From contig CM067550.1 of NCBI GenBank assembly GCA_034509755.1, positions 15,865,001 through 15,929,000 of the forward strand: 64,000 nucleotides of DNA, given 5' to 3'. The translations under genes were made by a program, and so were the position numbers. The DNA is from Anisodus tanguticus. Lineage: Eukaryota; Streptophyta; Magnoliopsida; Solanales; Solanaceae. The notes beneath the pieces are model-generated. The model made no database searches and had not been told where the DNA came from. It saw nothing but the letters and a program-made list of their open reading frames with translations. This document shows positions 10,169 to 21,136 of this stretch, in pieces. Every line of letters begins with the position of its first letter. Within the stretch, counting starts at the first letter, position 1.

Positions 10169-12162
10169 TCAGATGGCCTCAGCTTGAAGACTATACTTGG
10201 TGAACTCTGCTGGAGCCATTTTGTATGGCGGAATAGATATTGGCTTAGTGCCGGAAAGCAGATCAATTTCGAACTCAATCTCCCTATCGGGAGGAACTCC
10301 GGGAAGATTTTCTGGAAAGACTTCTGGAAACTCATTAATAACTGGTACGGACTGAAGAGTTAGGGTCTGGGAATCAACATCCCTAACCCGAACTAGATGG
10401 TAAATATACCCCTTGGATATCATATTTTTGGCTTTAAGATAGGAAATAAACCTACATATGGGTGCTACCGCATCACCCTTCCATTCTATGATCGGTTCAC
10501 CTGGAAACTCGAATCTTACCATTTTGTTTATATAACCTACTATGGCATAACATGAAGACAGCCAATTTATACCCATGATTACATCAAAGTCTACCATTTA
10601 TAACTCTACCAAATTGGCTATGGAGATGTGGTGATATACTCTAACTGGATAACCCCTATAAACCCGCCTAGCTATAACTAACTCTCCAACTGGAGTGGAT
10701 ACTTCAAGGGGTTCATGCAACTTTTCTGGTTCTATCCCAAACTTCTTAGCAGCAAAAGGGGTTACATATGATAGAGTGAATCCAGGATCCATAAGGGCAT
10801 AAACCTAGAAAGTGAAAATGGTTAATATACCTATGACCACATCTATACGGACTTCTATATCCTAACGACCTGATAGTGCATACAAATGATTTGGACCTCT
10901 GCCTATATTACCGGACTTAGCTAGACCACACCCTGATTGGGCTTGAGAAATTTGAGAAACTGCTGAATTTATGGATTGAGCCACATTACCTTTTGTACCC
11001 TGCCTCGCTGATGGGTAGTCTCGCTGAAAGTGACCTCGCTGGATATACCCAAAACAAATATCCATACCTAAATGACACTCCCTTGTGCGCCTCTTACCAC
11101 ACTTAACACAAATTGTATTGCTGAAGAAACTTAACCCACACTGGCCTGTGACTGGGAGCCTGATGCTCTACTGAAGTTCTGTTTCCTGGTATCATTCCTG
11201 AACTTTGGGGTTGGGGCACTGGTTGATAATGGGGCAGGTCCTGATGACCTATTTTTGAAGAACTGCCTGCCTCCACCATCCCCATGACTGAAGTGACCTG
11301 ACGACTTAGCTCTCTTATTAAACTTTCTATCCTTATCTTTCTATAAGGCTTCCTATTCATTTAACCTATTCGCATTACCTTGCACGAAAGCAACCATCTT
11401 CGTAATAGTCATCTCTCTGTTCTGAGTTGTAATATTAGTTGCGTCGTATAAATGAGGATCAAGACCATACACGAAACTCTAACTCTAGCCCTCATGTCTA
11501 CGACCATATGTGGAGCATACTTTGCCAAAGAGACAAACTAAAGATAGTACTCATGCACATTCTTGCCATTTTGCTTAAGCTTTTCAAATTCCACAACATT
11601 TGCCCCCCCTAACCTCAATTGACAGAAAGTGTTCAATAAAGGCATCTACAAACTCATCTCAAGTTGCTGGAGGTGCATCTACCCCGCGGGACTGCTCCCA
11701 AGACTCATACCAGATGATAGCAATATCCTGCAACTGATAATCTCCAAACTCTACTGCCTCTTCCTCACTAACATACATAAACTGGAAGATTTTTTGAATT
11801 CCGTCAATGTAATTCTGTGAACCTTCTATTTTTCTTGACCATGTGAATACCGGAGGGTCCATACAAAGAAACTCACAAGTCATGGAACTAAATAACTCCA
11901 TATTCATTCCCGTACTTGGAGTCGTTCCCTGGTGTTGGGCTTGAGCAGCAACAAGCTGGGTGAGCAACTGAATAGCTCCCCTAGCATCCGAATCAGTGGA
12001 ACTGGGCGGCGGAACTGGATTTCTGCATGCCCTATAGTATAGGGTGGTGGTATTGTACCCGAATTAGCTCCCTAAGCCTGAGCATCCTCATCATGAGCAG
12101 CATTATTAGCAACTCTCTGGCTGTTAGCAGAAGTCCTCTTGGTGTACTTTTTTTGCAGGCAT
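10169..12162 (-). pseudogene. Ty3/gypsy gag-protease pseudogene
   Basis: Gag probably starts at ATG 12162 but shifts frame within a few codons and meets a stop near 12072. Better-preserved pieces follow: the capsid region at 11659-11967; the zinc-knuckle region near 10960-11110, where CFGYIQRGHFQRDYP has lost cysteines of the CCHC pattern; and a protease region (10598-10792) with DPGFTLSYVTPF, DPG being usual for this lineage. A further frame (10169-10597) reads MVDFDVIMGINWLSSCYAI and ends in PPYKMAPAEF, the point where reverse transcriptase should begin. Gag would form the virus-like particle and protease would mature it; neither can be produced here. Confidence 0.85.
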
Positions 12163-12378
12163 TTTCTGAAATACGTAATACGCATGAGTTAGAAGGATGT
12201 CCTGGAGGTATAGCTCTAATTGCACGATCTAGATTACAAAAGAAGTAAGATAATTCTAGATGTCTTGGTAGTCAACTACTTATATGTGTGGGGTCCTCAC
12301 ACACATATAAGTGACTCTACTGAACATGGTTTCATAGACTCCGTAAGACACAAGAACCTAGGCTTCGATACTAAGTTT

Positions 12379-14288
12379 TGTCACGCTCTGAACTATGGCC
12401 TGGGTGAAATACGGCACTCGGTGCCTAACTGCATGTGACCGAGCGAAATACTGAAATAATAGAAAAGTCTTAAAATAATGTTCAGTACTCCAAGGCTCCA
12501 TGACCTCCTGGTCACATGGCAACAACTTTACCAGTTACTCCAAGGCTCCCCTTCATCCGGGTAAAACATGAAAGTCTGAAAATAATGCTGACATAACATT
12601 ATATTGAACTAGTCTATGAAACCTCTGACAACATGAGTCTACAAAACTGTTTTCCAGGACAAGGCCCTGGTATACCTTTACTAATAATCATGACATGTTA
12701 AAATAAATTACTAGCACCCCGAATGAGAGGGGCTCAACATAAACTAATACTGAGGTAATTATATTGAGCAGATCCGTCTCTCTGAAACTCAACACCTGCA
12801 CCGTGTGACACATGCAAAGAGACGTTAGTACATTTGAATTACACTGTATGTAAAACAACTGAAGAAAATAAGTAGGCACATAATATAATAGGAACACGAA
12901 ACTGAAAACTGAACATGAACATGAATATAATAACATGTGTAAATCTGAAAACTATATATTTGTGGGAGAGCATTAATAAAATCGACATGAACCACCACGC
13001 GGGAACGTGGAGTCTGATCTCTGCATGATTAGCTAAGTCATCTCGTACTTTACCAGAGTACGAGACATGAACATGAACATGGTTGATCCAATAATCCCAT
13101 AAGGGGTATAAGAAGGTATCGTCCTCTGGCGGAGTGACTCTTATCCTCCATTGACATAAGTAGTTTCAGGCTATCTGAGCTTTTTCGGTAATCTATGCAA
13201 CTCCCAAAACATGTACTTGAAAATAGTTGGCTTGTAAGCCCATGAGTTTCATGAAATATCTTGTAAACATAACTTGTAATTTCATAAATTAACATGTGAA
13301 GAAATACATAATATAACTTGTATAAATCATGAGAAACATATTTGACTTCATAAACTAAGTGATAATGATCATAACTTGTATTTACGAACTCATGGAAATC
13401 AAGGCATGGGTTCATGGATTATGGACAGGTTCATGACAATCACAATTGAAATATCATGAATATAATAATGATGGCATGATTATATATATAATAATTGAAC
13501 ATGTATAAGGTTATTATGAACTTGAGCAAAAATCCTAAATTTGAAGAATTCTTGTTTCATGGATTATATATGGTGTGGGGAAGAACAATGATGTCCCCAC
13601 GTGGATAGAAGCTCTACATACCTTAATCTCTCCAACACGCGTCCTAAAAAACTGAACGTGGAAGAATAATCCCAAAGCTTGAACCTTAATTCCCTAAGTT
13701 GGATTTTCTTGAAAATCCTAGGTTAGAAATAGTGAATTTCGCTTAGAAATTGATAATAATCGATTAGAATCGCATGTGAATACATGGAAAGGACTTACCT
13801 TAGTGTAGGAGATGGTTGGAAAGAGAGAACCTTCGTTCTAGGGCTTGGGAATTTGAAAAACTGATTTTTAGAATTAAGTTTCATTTTATATTGTTTGCTG
13901 TCGGAGGAATTCGACGGTAAGATTGACGGTCCGTTAAAAATTTGACGGTATGAGTCTGGACCGTCAATATTTTTACAGTCTGTATAATCGGACCATCATG
14001 AACTTGCAAATTGTCAGAGACTTATAAACCTAGAGGGTATGAGATGGTGGGAATCGATGGACCGTAAAACTTTTGACGGTCCGTAGAATCTACACCATGC
14101 TGTCAATTTCAAAAATGAAATTGACGGTTCGTTTTGACGGGCCGTCGAATAATTGACGGTCTGTAAAACCTGGCGTCAAAATGGTTCTGCAGAATCTGAA
14201 TCTGGTTTTTCAACTTAAACTCCTCGTTTTAGTTTCCTACACTCGTGGATCATGAATAAGGCTTAGTTTGAAGGTACGAGGTGTTACA
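12379..14288 (-). repeat. Ty3/gypsy LTR, 1.9 kb
   Basis: In element orientation it starts tgtaacacctcg (14288) and ends cagagcgtgaca (12379). Near 13905-14170 the plus strand carries many copies of ttgacggtccgt-like motifs in both directions, a U3-type repeat cluster. The 5 bp beyond the start are tgttg (14289-14293). The matching copy is lost with the 3' end. Confidence 0.75.
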
Positions 14289-14560
14289 TGTTGCCTCAAC
14301 TTCATTGCCCAGGACGATTTCCGCAAATTTTGTGATGTATCCTTAATTGTTGCCATCGGTGTCATCTGTGGAGTCCTTAATTGCATTTCTACTGAAGAAT
14401 TTTGTTTCAGTACCAGTGGAGTGATTCCTTGGAGTACATTGATGCCTCGAACCATCTTTGCATCTTCAGATTGTGGTAAAACTTTCCTAACGAAGGCGGT
14501 TGACGGTTGTGATGCATGAATTGCTTGCCCTCTCCCTCCCATTTTTGATCTCCTCGTCAT
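14289..14560 (-). CDS. Unrecognised ORF interrupted by the gypsy LTR
   Basis: The ORF starts at ATG 14560 (MTRRSKMGGRGQAIHAS...) and stays open for about 90 codons until the LTR boundary at 14288, where LTR sequence takes over. The Arg/Gly-rich N-terminus and many polar residues would suit a LINE ORF1 or a nucleic-acid-binding protein, but I cannot assign it. The remainder would have been to the left of the LTR and is not seen. Confidence 0.3.
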
Positions 14561-14589
14561 TCCAGCCTTAGATGAGAGGATCTCTCATT

Positions 14590-15278
14590 CTAGAGAGAGA
14601 AAGTTCCTTTTTCCATTGATGTTTTAATTTTCTACTTATTGTTAATTAGTTGATTTTAAGTTCTACGATTTGAATTCATTCACATAAGCTTAGAGATCCT
14701 GGCTTGAGTTCCATACTTAAATGTTTTTATATTCAAATATGTCACGCTTGTGCCATACTTTGTTTCAAGCACTATTTTGCCGACTACATTTACTTTAATA
14801 ATGATTTATGATCTCCAGTTGCCCTACTTATGGTTTTGGCTCCACATTAGAATTCTTTCACATAATCATAGAGATTCTGGTTTGAGCTCCACACTTTCAA
14901 TATTTTAATTCTAGTATGTCTAGCGTGTGCTTCAATAGGGCTTCTTGTGTTAATTATATAATCTAACGAATCACATTATTAGTTTTTGCTTCTATAGATA
15001 GAGCAACCAATAGAATTTAGATTTGAATATTTCTTCCTCCGTAACTCCAACATTATTACATTAGTACATATTCTGAAATTTAAGAATAAAGCTTAGAAAA
15101 TTTCCTCCTCTTCCATTTTTTTGTAGATTTTCTGGAAGGAAACAAAAGGTGTAGGTAACTTAACTATAGCTGTTAGCTAGGCTAAGTCAGTTGAAATATA
15201 TCTTTAACATCGTGTGATGTTACCCATTTCAAATTAAGGTTAGACAATTTGTCTCATGCATATTATATCTTTGAAATT
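14590..15278. other. Unassigned DNA with a diverged direct repeat
   Basis: A segment starting gaattcattcacataagc (14671) recurs in diverged form at about 14850 (gaattctttcacataatc). The similarity continues through 'agagat..ctgg.ttgag' for about 80 bp. No gene recognised. Confidence 0.4.
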
Positions 15279-15283
15279 ATTCC

Positions 15284-15472
15284 TGACAGAATATACTGTG
15301 TATATTCATTTATATTATTAGTGATCTTGTACATCGTTAATTATGGTAGTAATATTTTGTATTAGGAAAATATATATTTGATTTTCGTAATTACAGACTA
15401 GGTTTACTATTGTATATCATGTATATAAATCAATTACATTAATGAAAATAATCAAGAGATTATTATCTTTCA
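15284..15472 (+). repeat. Copia-1 5' LTR (189 bp)
   Basis: Starts tgacagaatatactg and ends tattatctttca. It aligns along its length with 19950-20141. Confidence 0.92.
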
Positions 15473-15593
15473 TGATATCAGCAGTCTAGGGCAAATTTTC
15501 CTTCTCCGCTAAAACATCCGCCGCCCTCTACCTTTTTCGGCCATCCCTTCACTTTTCCGTCCAAAACCCTAATTCTCCTCTTGTTCCTCCATC

Positions 15594-18500
15594 ATGTCTA
15601 ACACAAAGAATATGTTTCATTCTGCCCTTGCAGTCTCCAACATCAAGAACAACATCCCTATTGTCCTTGAAATGGAGAACGTCCAATACGCGACGTGGGT
15701 GGAACTATTTAAAATTCACGCAAGGTCTCATAGAGTCCTCTATCACATCGTCAAACCGGAAAAAGATAAGGAGAATGTGCCTTCCACCGATGATGAAATA
15801 GAGTTGTGGGCAACTCTTGATGCTACGGTCCTTCAATTGATTTATTCCACCATCTCTATGGACCTCTTACAAACAATTATCAAACTCGACGCCACGACAA
15901 TAGAAGCTTGGAATAGGTTGCTTGACATATTCCAAGATAACAAAAATCTACATGCCCTAACCCTTGAGCAACAATTCTCTCACATTAATATAGAGGATTT
16001 ACTGAATGTCTCTGCCTATTGTCAAAGGCTCAAAGAGTTGTCGGATCAACTCAAAAACGTTGGCGCGTCGGTCATGAATGATCGTCTTGTTCTTCAGATG
16101 GTTGTGGGCCTCTCTGAGGCGTACAATGGCGTTGGCACTCTCCTTCGCCAAAACAATCATCTTCCGCCGTTCTATCAAGCACGTTCCATGATCACCCTCG
16201 AAGAAGCAGGGTTGGATAAAAAGGCCACAATCGGAACTTATTCATCTATGATGGTGGCCATGTCACGCGACACCGATGACCTTCACTCATTCCATGAAAA
16301 TTCTAGCCATAACTGCAACAATGGTGGTGGCAAGAACCGCGGTTGTGGCAATGGTGGCAGCTGCGGCAGCGGTGGTGGCGGTAGTGGGAGTACGAGGTGG
16401 CAGCCAGCAGGGGCCTGGGTCGCAGCACCACTGGCAACTGCCTTGGGCCAATGGGCAGTGGCCGTAGGGCTGGGCCAGGGTAGTGGCCCATTCCTCCTTA
16501 CCCCATTCCAACTTAATATTAGGCCAGGCCCAATGGTCAAAAGTAGCAGCATGCTCGGCAGAACCAGGCCTGGAAGCAGCCTGGCCTGCTTGGGCCTCGG
16601 CCACAGCAGGCCTTCACTGCTGTGGGCCCAGCAGCAGCCCCGACCCACACGAATATCGAGGCAGCGATGCATACACTTGGGATAAATCCTCCGGATGCAA
16701 ATTGGTACATGGACACAGGTGCTACTTCTCACATGACATCCGCACAAGGTAATATCTCATCTTATTTCAATTTGAGAAAAAAACATGGCATAATTGTTGG
16801 TAATGGTAATTCACTTCCAATTCGTGGTTATGGTCACATAAATTTGTCTCCCCCGAACCTACCTTTAGCCTTGAAAAATGTCTTTCATGCTCCTCAATTA
16901 ATTAAAAAATTGGTGTCTATTTGGAAATTTACAACTGATAACTCTGTTTCTGTTGAATTTGATCCTTTTGGATTTTATGTGAATAATTTCTGGACGGGGA
17001 TACATCTAATGAGATATGATAGTCGGGGCGAGCTCTATCCCATCACCACTAAACAAGCCACACCATCCATGTTTGCAGCTTTAGCGCCTTCCTTATGGCA
17101 TGCACGTTTGGGTCATCCGGGAGAGTCTGTTTTTTCTTCCCTTAAAAATAATAAATTTATTGAGTGGACTAGTGATCGTTGCAATAATGTTTGTCCTTCT
17201 TGTCCACTTGGGAAATATGTTAAATTGTCGTTTGTTGCCTCAAATTCTAGTACTTTGTTGCCATTTGATATTATTCATAGTGATCTTTGGACATCTCCCA
17301 TTTTGAGCTCTTTGGGCCACCGCTAATATGTGTTATTTTTGAATGATTATTCTAATTTCTTGAGGACATTTTCGTTATCTAAAAAGTCTCAAGTTTTTTC
17401 GACATTCCTATCATTTAGGGCATCATTCGTACTCAATTTGAATGGGAAATTAAGAACATTCAATGTGATAATGGAAGAAAAATTGATAATGGGTCATTTA
17501 GAGAATTTTGAAAGGTTAATGGTATATCTTTTCGGTTTTCATGTCCACATACGTCATCACAAAATGGGAAAGCCGAGAGAAAAATCCGTACAATTAATAA
17601 TATAGTTCGTACATTACTAGCTCATGCTTCATTACCACCTTCATTTTGGTATCATGCATTACAAGTGGCGACTTACATTCTTAATATACTCCCTAGCAAA
17701 GGATTAGCATACCAATCACCACTCAAAATTCTTTATCACAAAGACCCTTCGTATTCTCATCTTAGGGTGTTTGGGTGTTTATGCTATCATATCTTCCCCT
17801 CTACTATAATAAACAAACTTCAAGCCCGCTCTACCGTGTGCGTGTTTTTGGGTTACCCGTCTAATCATCGTGGTTAAAAATGTTATGATTTATCCTCTAA
17901 TAAAATCATAATTAGTCGTCATGTCATTTTTTATAAAACCCAATTTCCGTTTGCTAAGTTGCATAATTCTGTGTCCACTTCTTATAATTTTTTTGGATGA
18001 TAGGCTCTTACCATATGTGGTCCACCATTTGGTCCAGCCCACACCTCGGCATTTGGACCAGCAGACACCGGCAAGCCCACTGCCTGCTGACCCGATACCT
18101 CTCTGTCATCAAAATCTGTCAGCAAGCCCACTTTCTGTTGGCCCAACTCCCTTCTTCCCTGAATCTCTGCCCGCAGACCTACTACCTGCTGGCCCAAATG
18201 CCACACACCCGCCACTTCTTCCCGCTGGCCCAAATATTTCCAGCCGGCCCAAATCCTCCCAACCCAGAACGATAGTGAGAACACTACACTGACACAGCTC
18301 CAGCCCAATTCCATTCCAGGTCAAGGGCCCGTGACTCGTAGACAATAGAGTATTTTTAGACCAAAATGACAATTTAATTTCAACTCTAATGGCACTAAAT
18401 CACCCCTACCACGTAACCCCATGTCTGCCCTTCGTGACCTGAATTGGAAATGACCATGGATAATGAATATAATGCTCTTATTGAAAATAATATGTGGGAG

Positions 18501-19922
18501 TTGGTGCCCCGTCCGCCTGGTGTTAATGTGATTCGTTCTATGTGGATTTTTACTCATAAGGAAAACTCTTATGGTTGTTTTGAGAGGCATAAGACCCCGT
18601 CTTGTAGGTGATGGAAATACTTAACAGGTTGGCGTAGATTGTGGTTAGACATTCAGTACGGTGGTCAAATCGGAAACTATTCACACTATTCTCATTATGG
18701 CTCTATCAAAAGCATGGACCATTCATCAGCTAGACGTGACAAATACGTTCTTACACAATGACCTCAAGGAAATGGTATACATGTATCAGTCCTTGGGTTT
18801 CAGGGACCCCGGTCATTCTAACCATGTGTGCTTGCTGAATAAGTCCTTTTATTGGCTAAAATAGGGCCATCGGGCCTGGTACAAAAGGTTTACAGATTAT
18901 GTGTTTACTCTTGGATTTTCTCATATCAGGTCTGATCATTCTCTGTTTATCTACCGTCACGGTACTTCTATGGCATACATTATGTTATATGTGGATGACA
19001 TTATATTGACTGCTTCCTCTGATAAACTGTGCAAGTCTATTATATCCCTTCTCAGCTCCGAATTTGCTTGAAGGACTTGGGACCGTTGAGTTATTTTTGG
19101 GTATTGTTGTCACTCATCATGCAGGTGGTCTATTTCTATCTCAGAGAAAGTATGCAACAAAGATTATTGAATGGACTGACATGTCATCCTGTAAGTCATC
19201 TCCTACTCCAATTGACACTAAATCGAAGCTGAGTGCTACTTCTAGCATGCCATACGAGGATCCCTCCTACTATCGTAGTCTTGCGGGGGCTCTTCAATAT
19301 CTCACATTTACGAGGCCCGATATTACTTATGCAGTGCAGCATGTGTGTTTATTCATACATTATCCGAGGGAAGACCATATGCACGCTCTCAAACGCATTG
19401 TGTGTTACAATTAGGGCACTCTTGATTACGGTTTACACTTATATCCATCATCAGTCTCTATTCTCATGTCTTATACAGATGCTGATTGGGGTGAATGTCT
19501 AGATACTAAGGCGTTCGACATCTGATTATTGTATATTTCTTAGTGATAACTTGGTCTTTTGGTCGGCTAAATGCTAGGCTACTTAGTCGCGATCCAGCGT
19601 TGAGCCCGAGTATTGAGGGGTAGCCAATGTGGTGTCTAAGTACTGTTGGTTGTGTAACCTCCTCTTAGAGCTTCATTTCCCTATTCAGAAAGCTATATTG
19701 GTCTACTGCGATAATGTTAGTGCGATATATCTCTCGGGGAATCCTGTCCAACATCAGCGTACTAAACATATTGAGATGTATATTCACTTTGTTCGCGAAA
19801 AGGTAGCTCGTGGACAAGTACGTGTCTTGCATGTCCCCTCACGTTATCAAATTGGTGACATCTTTACTAAGGGTTTTCCCTTAGTTCTGTTTGAAGATTT
19901 TAGGGACAGTCTCAGCGTATGA
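15594..19922 (+). pseudogene. Copia-1 gag-pol pseudogene
   Basis: Gag starts at ATG 15594 (MSNTKNMFHSALAVSNIKNN) and reads through a UBN2-type capsid domain to a Gly/Asn-rich tail, with no CCHC zinc knuckle visible. After a frame change the protease motif WYMDTGATSHMT is intact near 16705-16740. Then come GAG-pre-integrase (SLWHARLGH, about 17090), integrase pieces (17240-17880), a Pro/Ala/Gly-rich linker (18010-18290), reverse transcriptase pieces (18450-19230, including YVDDIILTAS near 18990) and RNase H (19300-19922, including YCDNVSAIYLSG). Stops and frameshifts occur between nearly all domains. The intact form would encode a polyprotein for particle assembly, reverse transcription and integration. 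Confidence 0.9.
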
Positions 19923-19949
19923 CAACCGCCCGCTATGACTTCGGGGGTG

Positions 19950-20141
19950 TGATAGAATATACTCTGTATATTTTTTTGATATTATTAGTGATCTTGTACA
20001 TCGGTAATTATGGTAGTAATCTTTTGTATTAGAAAAATGTATATTTGATTTCCGTAATTATAGGCTAGATTTACTGTTGTATATCATATATATATAAACC
20101 AATTACATTAATGAAAACAATGAAGGAATTATTCTATTTTA
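19950..20141 (+). repeat. Copia-1 3' LTR (192 bp)
   Basis: Starts tgatagaatatactc and ends attctatttta, so the terminal CA has mutated to TA. It sits directly upstream of the GA20-oxidase promoter and could in principle supply promoter or termination signals. Confidence 0.92.
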
Positions 20142-20146
20142 ATTCC

Positions 20147-20582
20147 TATAGGTTATATTCAATTTTCATTTTATTGACTTTGGATATGAGACTTTGTTTG
20201 CTTATATCCTCGTGATAGAAACGCCAAAGGCCATTGGGAAAGAGCTTTTACTGTCAAATTGGAAAAGACAAATAACGTTTGGACCTATATCGTAATTTAA
20301 AGTTTGAGAGGCCCTTCTTTGCAAAATGATCATTTTTTACCCTGTTTGCTCTGCTAGAGACACCTCGAGAGAGACCTATATAATTCCAATATTTTGTTAC
20401 CTTTTTCCCCACTTGTAACGGCTTTCGTTTTTTCCTTTTATCATCTCTCTTGTCTCATAACTTTCCTCCAACTATTTTAATCCTTTTCTTTTGATCTTCT
20501 ACATTTAACTACTACTCTTACTATTTCGTTCTCTTAGATACCATACTTGGTTAACCAAAAAAAAGAGGTAAAAAAAAAAAGA
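20147..20582 (+). promoter_or_regulatory. GA20-oxidase proximal promoter and 5' leader
   Basis: This is the DNA between the Copia-1 target site and the start codon. A TATA box, ctatataatt, lies at 20376-20385, so transcription would start near 20410. The leader is pyrimidine-rich (runs of ttt/ctt near 20400-20500) and then A-rich just before the ATG. Anything further upstream that the gene once used is now at least 4.9 kb away, on the other side of Copia-1. Confidence 0.6.
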
Positions 20583-21136
20583 ATGACTATGGCTATTGAT
20601 TGTATGGTCACAAGAAACAAGTCACCCGTGACACAAACATTCAAAGATGAAAAAAAGCCACTGATTTTCGACTCGTCCGTGCTGAAACATGAGTTCAACA
20701 TTCCTAGACAATTCATATGGCCGGACCACGAGAAGCCTCGTGTTGGTGTTCCTGAACTTGATGTCCCGCTTATCGATTTAGGAGCATTCCTTTCTGGCGA
20801 CCCAATCGCAGCCAAGAGAGCATGTACACTCGTTGATGAAGCATGCAAGAACCACGGTTTCTTTCTTGTGGTGAACCATGGAGTTGACACTAACCTTATC
20901 TCACTTGCTCATCGTTACATGGACATGTTTTTTGAATTACCACTCTGTGATAAGCAAAAGGCTCAAAGGAAGAGAGGAGAGCATTGTGGTTATGCTAGTA
21001 GCTTTACTGAAAGGTTTTCATCTAAGTTACCTTGGAAAGAAACACTCTCTTTCCCGTATTCTGCCGAAGAACGCTCGTCCGACATGGTTGATGAGTACTT
21101 TCTAAGGACAATGGGTGAAAGATTTAGCTATATCGG
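20583..21136 (+). CDS. GA20ox: GA20-oxidase exon 1
   Basis: Covers residues 1-184 plus two bases of codon 185. It holds the N-terminal dioxygenase (DIOX_N) region (VPLIDLGAFLSGD) and the gibberellin-substrate motif LPWKET. The donor site is tatcgg|gtaaaa. Confidence 0.92.

Larger units (their letters stand above)
10169..14288 (-). mobile_element. Truncated Ty3/gypsy element (LTR, gag, protease)
   Basis: Read on the minus strand, the order is LTR (14288 to 12379), a degenerate primer-binding site near 12362-12375 (reverse of 'tagtatcgaagcc', compare tggtatcagagcc), gag, zinc knuckle and protease. The sequence stops abruptly at about 10169, just after the start of the reverse-transcriptase linker (PPYKMAPAEF). 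Reverse transcriptase, RNase H, integrase and the second LTR are absent. The lineage looks like the Del/Tekay group of plants, from the TGT...ACA LTR ends and the DPG protease motif. Confidence 0.8.
15284..20141 (+). mobile_element. Copia-1, complete Ale/Retrofit-like LTR retrotransposon
   Basis: Both LTRs and a 5-bp target-site duplication attcc (15279-15283 and 20142-20146) are present. A degenerate primer-binding site, tgatatcagcag, follows the 5' LTR at 15473, and a purine tract (cgggggtg) precedes the 3' LTR. The LTRs differ at roughly a tenth of positions by eye, so the insertion is not recent. The coding region is broken in many places. It lies in the same orientation as the GA20-oxidase gene, with its 3' LTR about 235 bp upstream of that gene's TATA box. 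Confidence 0.93.

Noticed and set aside
16283..16747. Long Pro-rich minus-strand ORFs opposite Copia-1 gag
   Set aside because: They are shadows of the ggc/gcc-rich gag tail; the sense frame carries the gag-protease order.
20547..20582. Upstream extension of GA20-oxidase to 20547
   Set aside because: That frame starts with TTG, not ATG, and adds a Lys-rich stretch not expected in the family; ATG 20583 or 20589 fits the conserved MAIDCM start.
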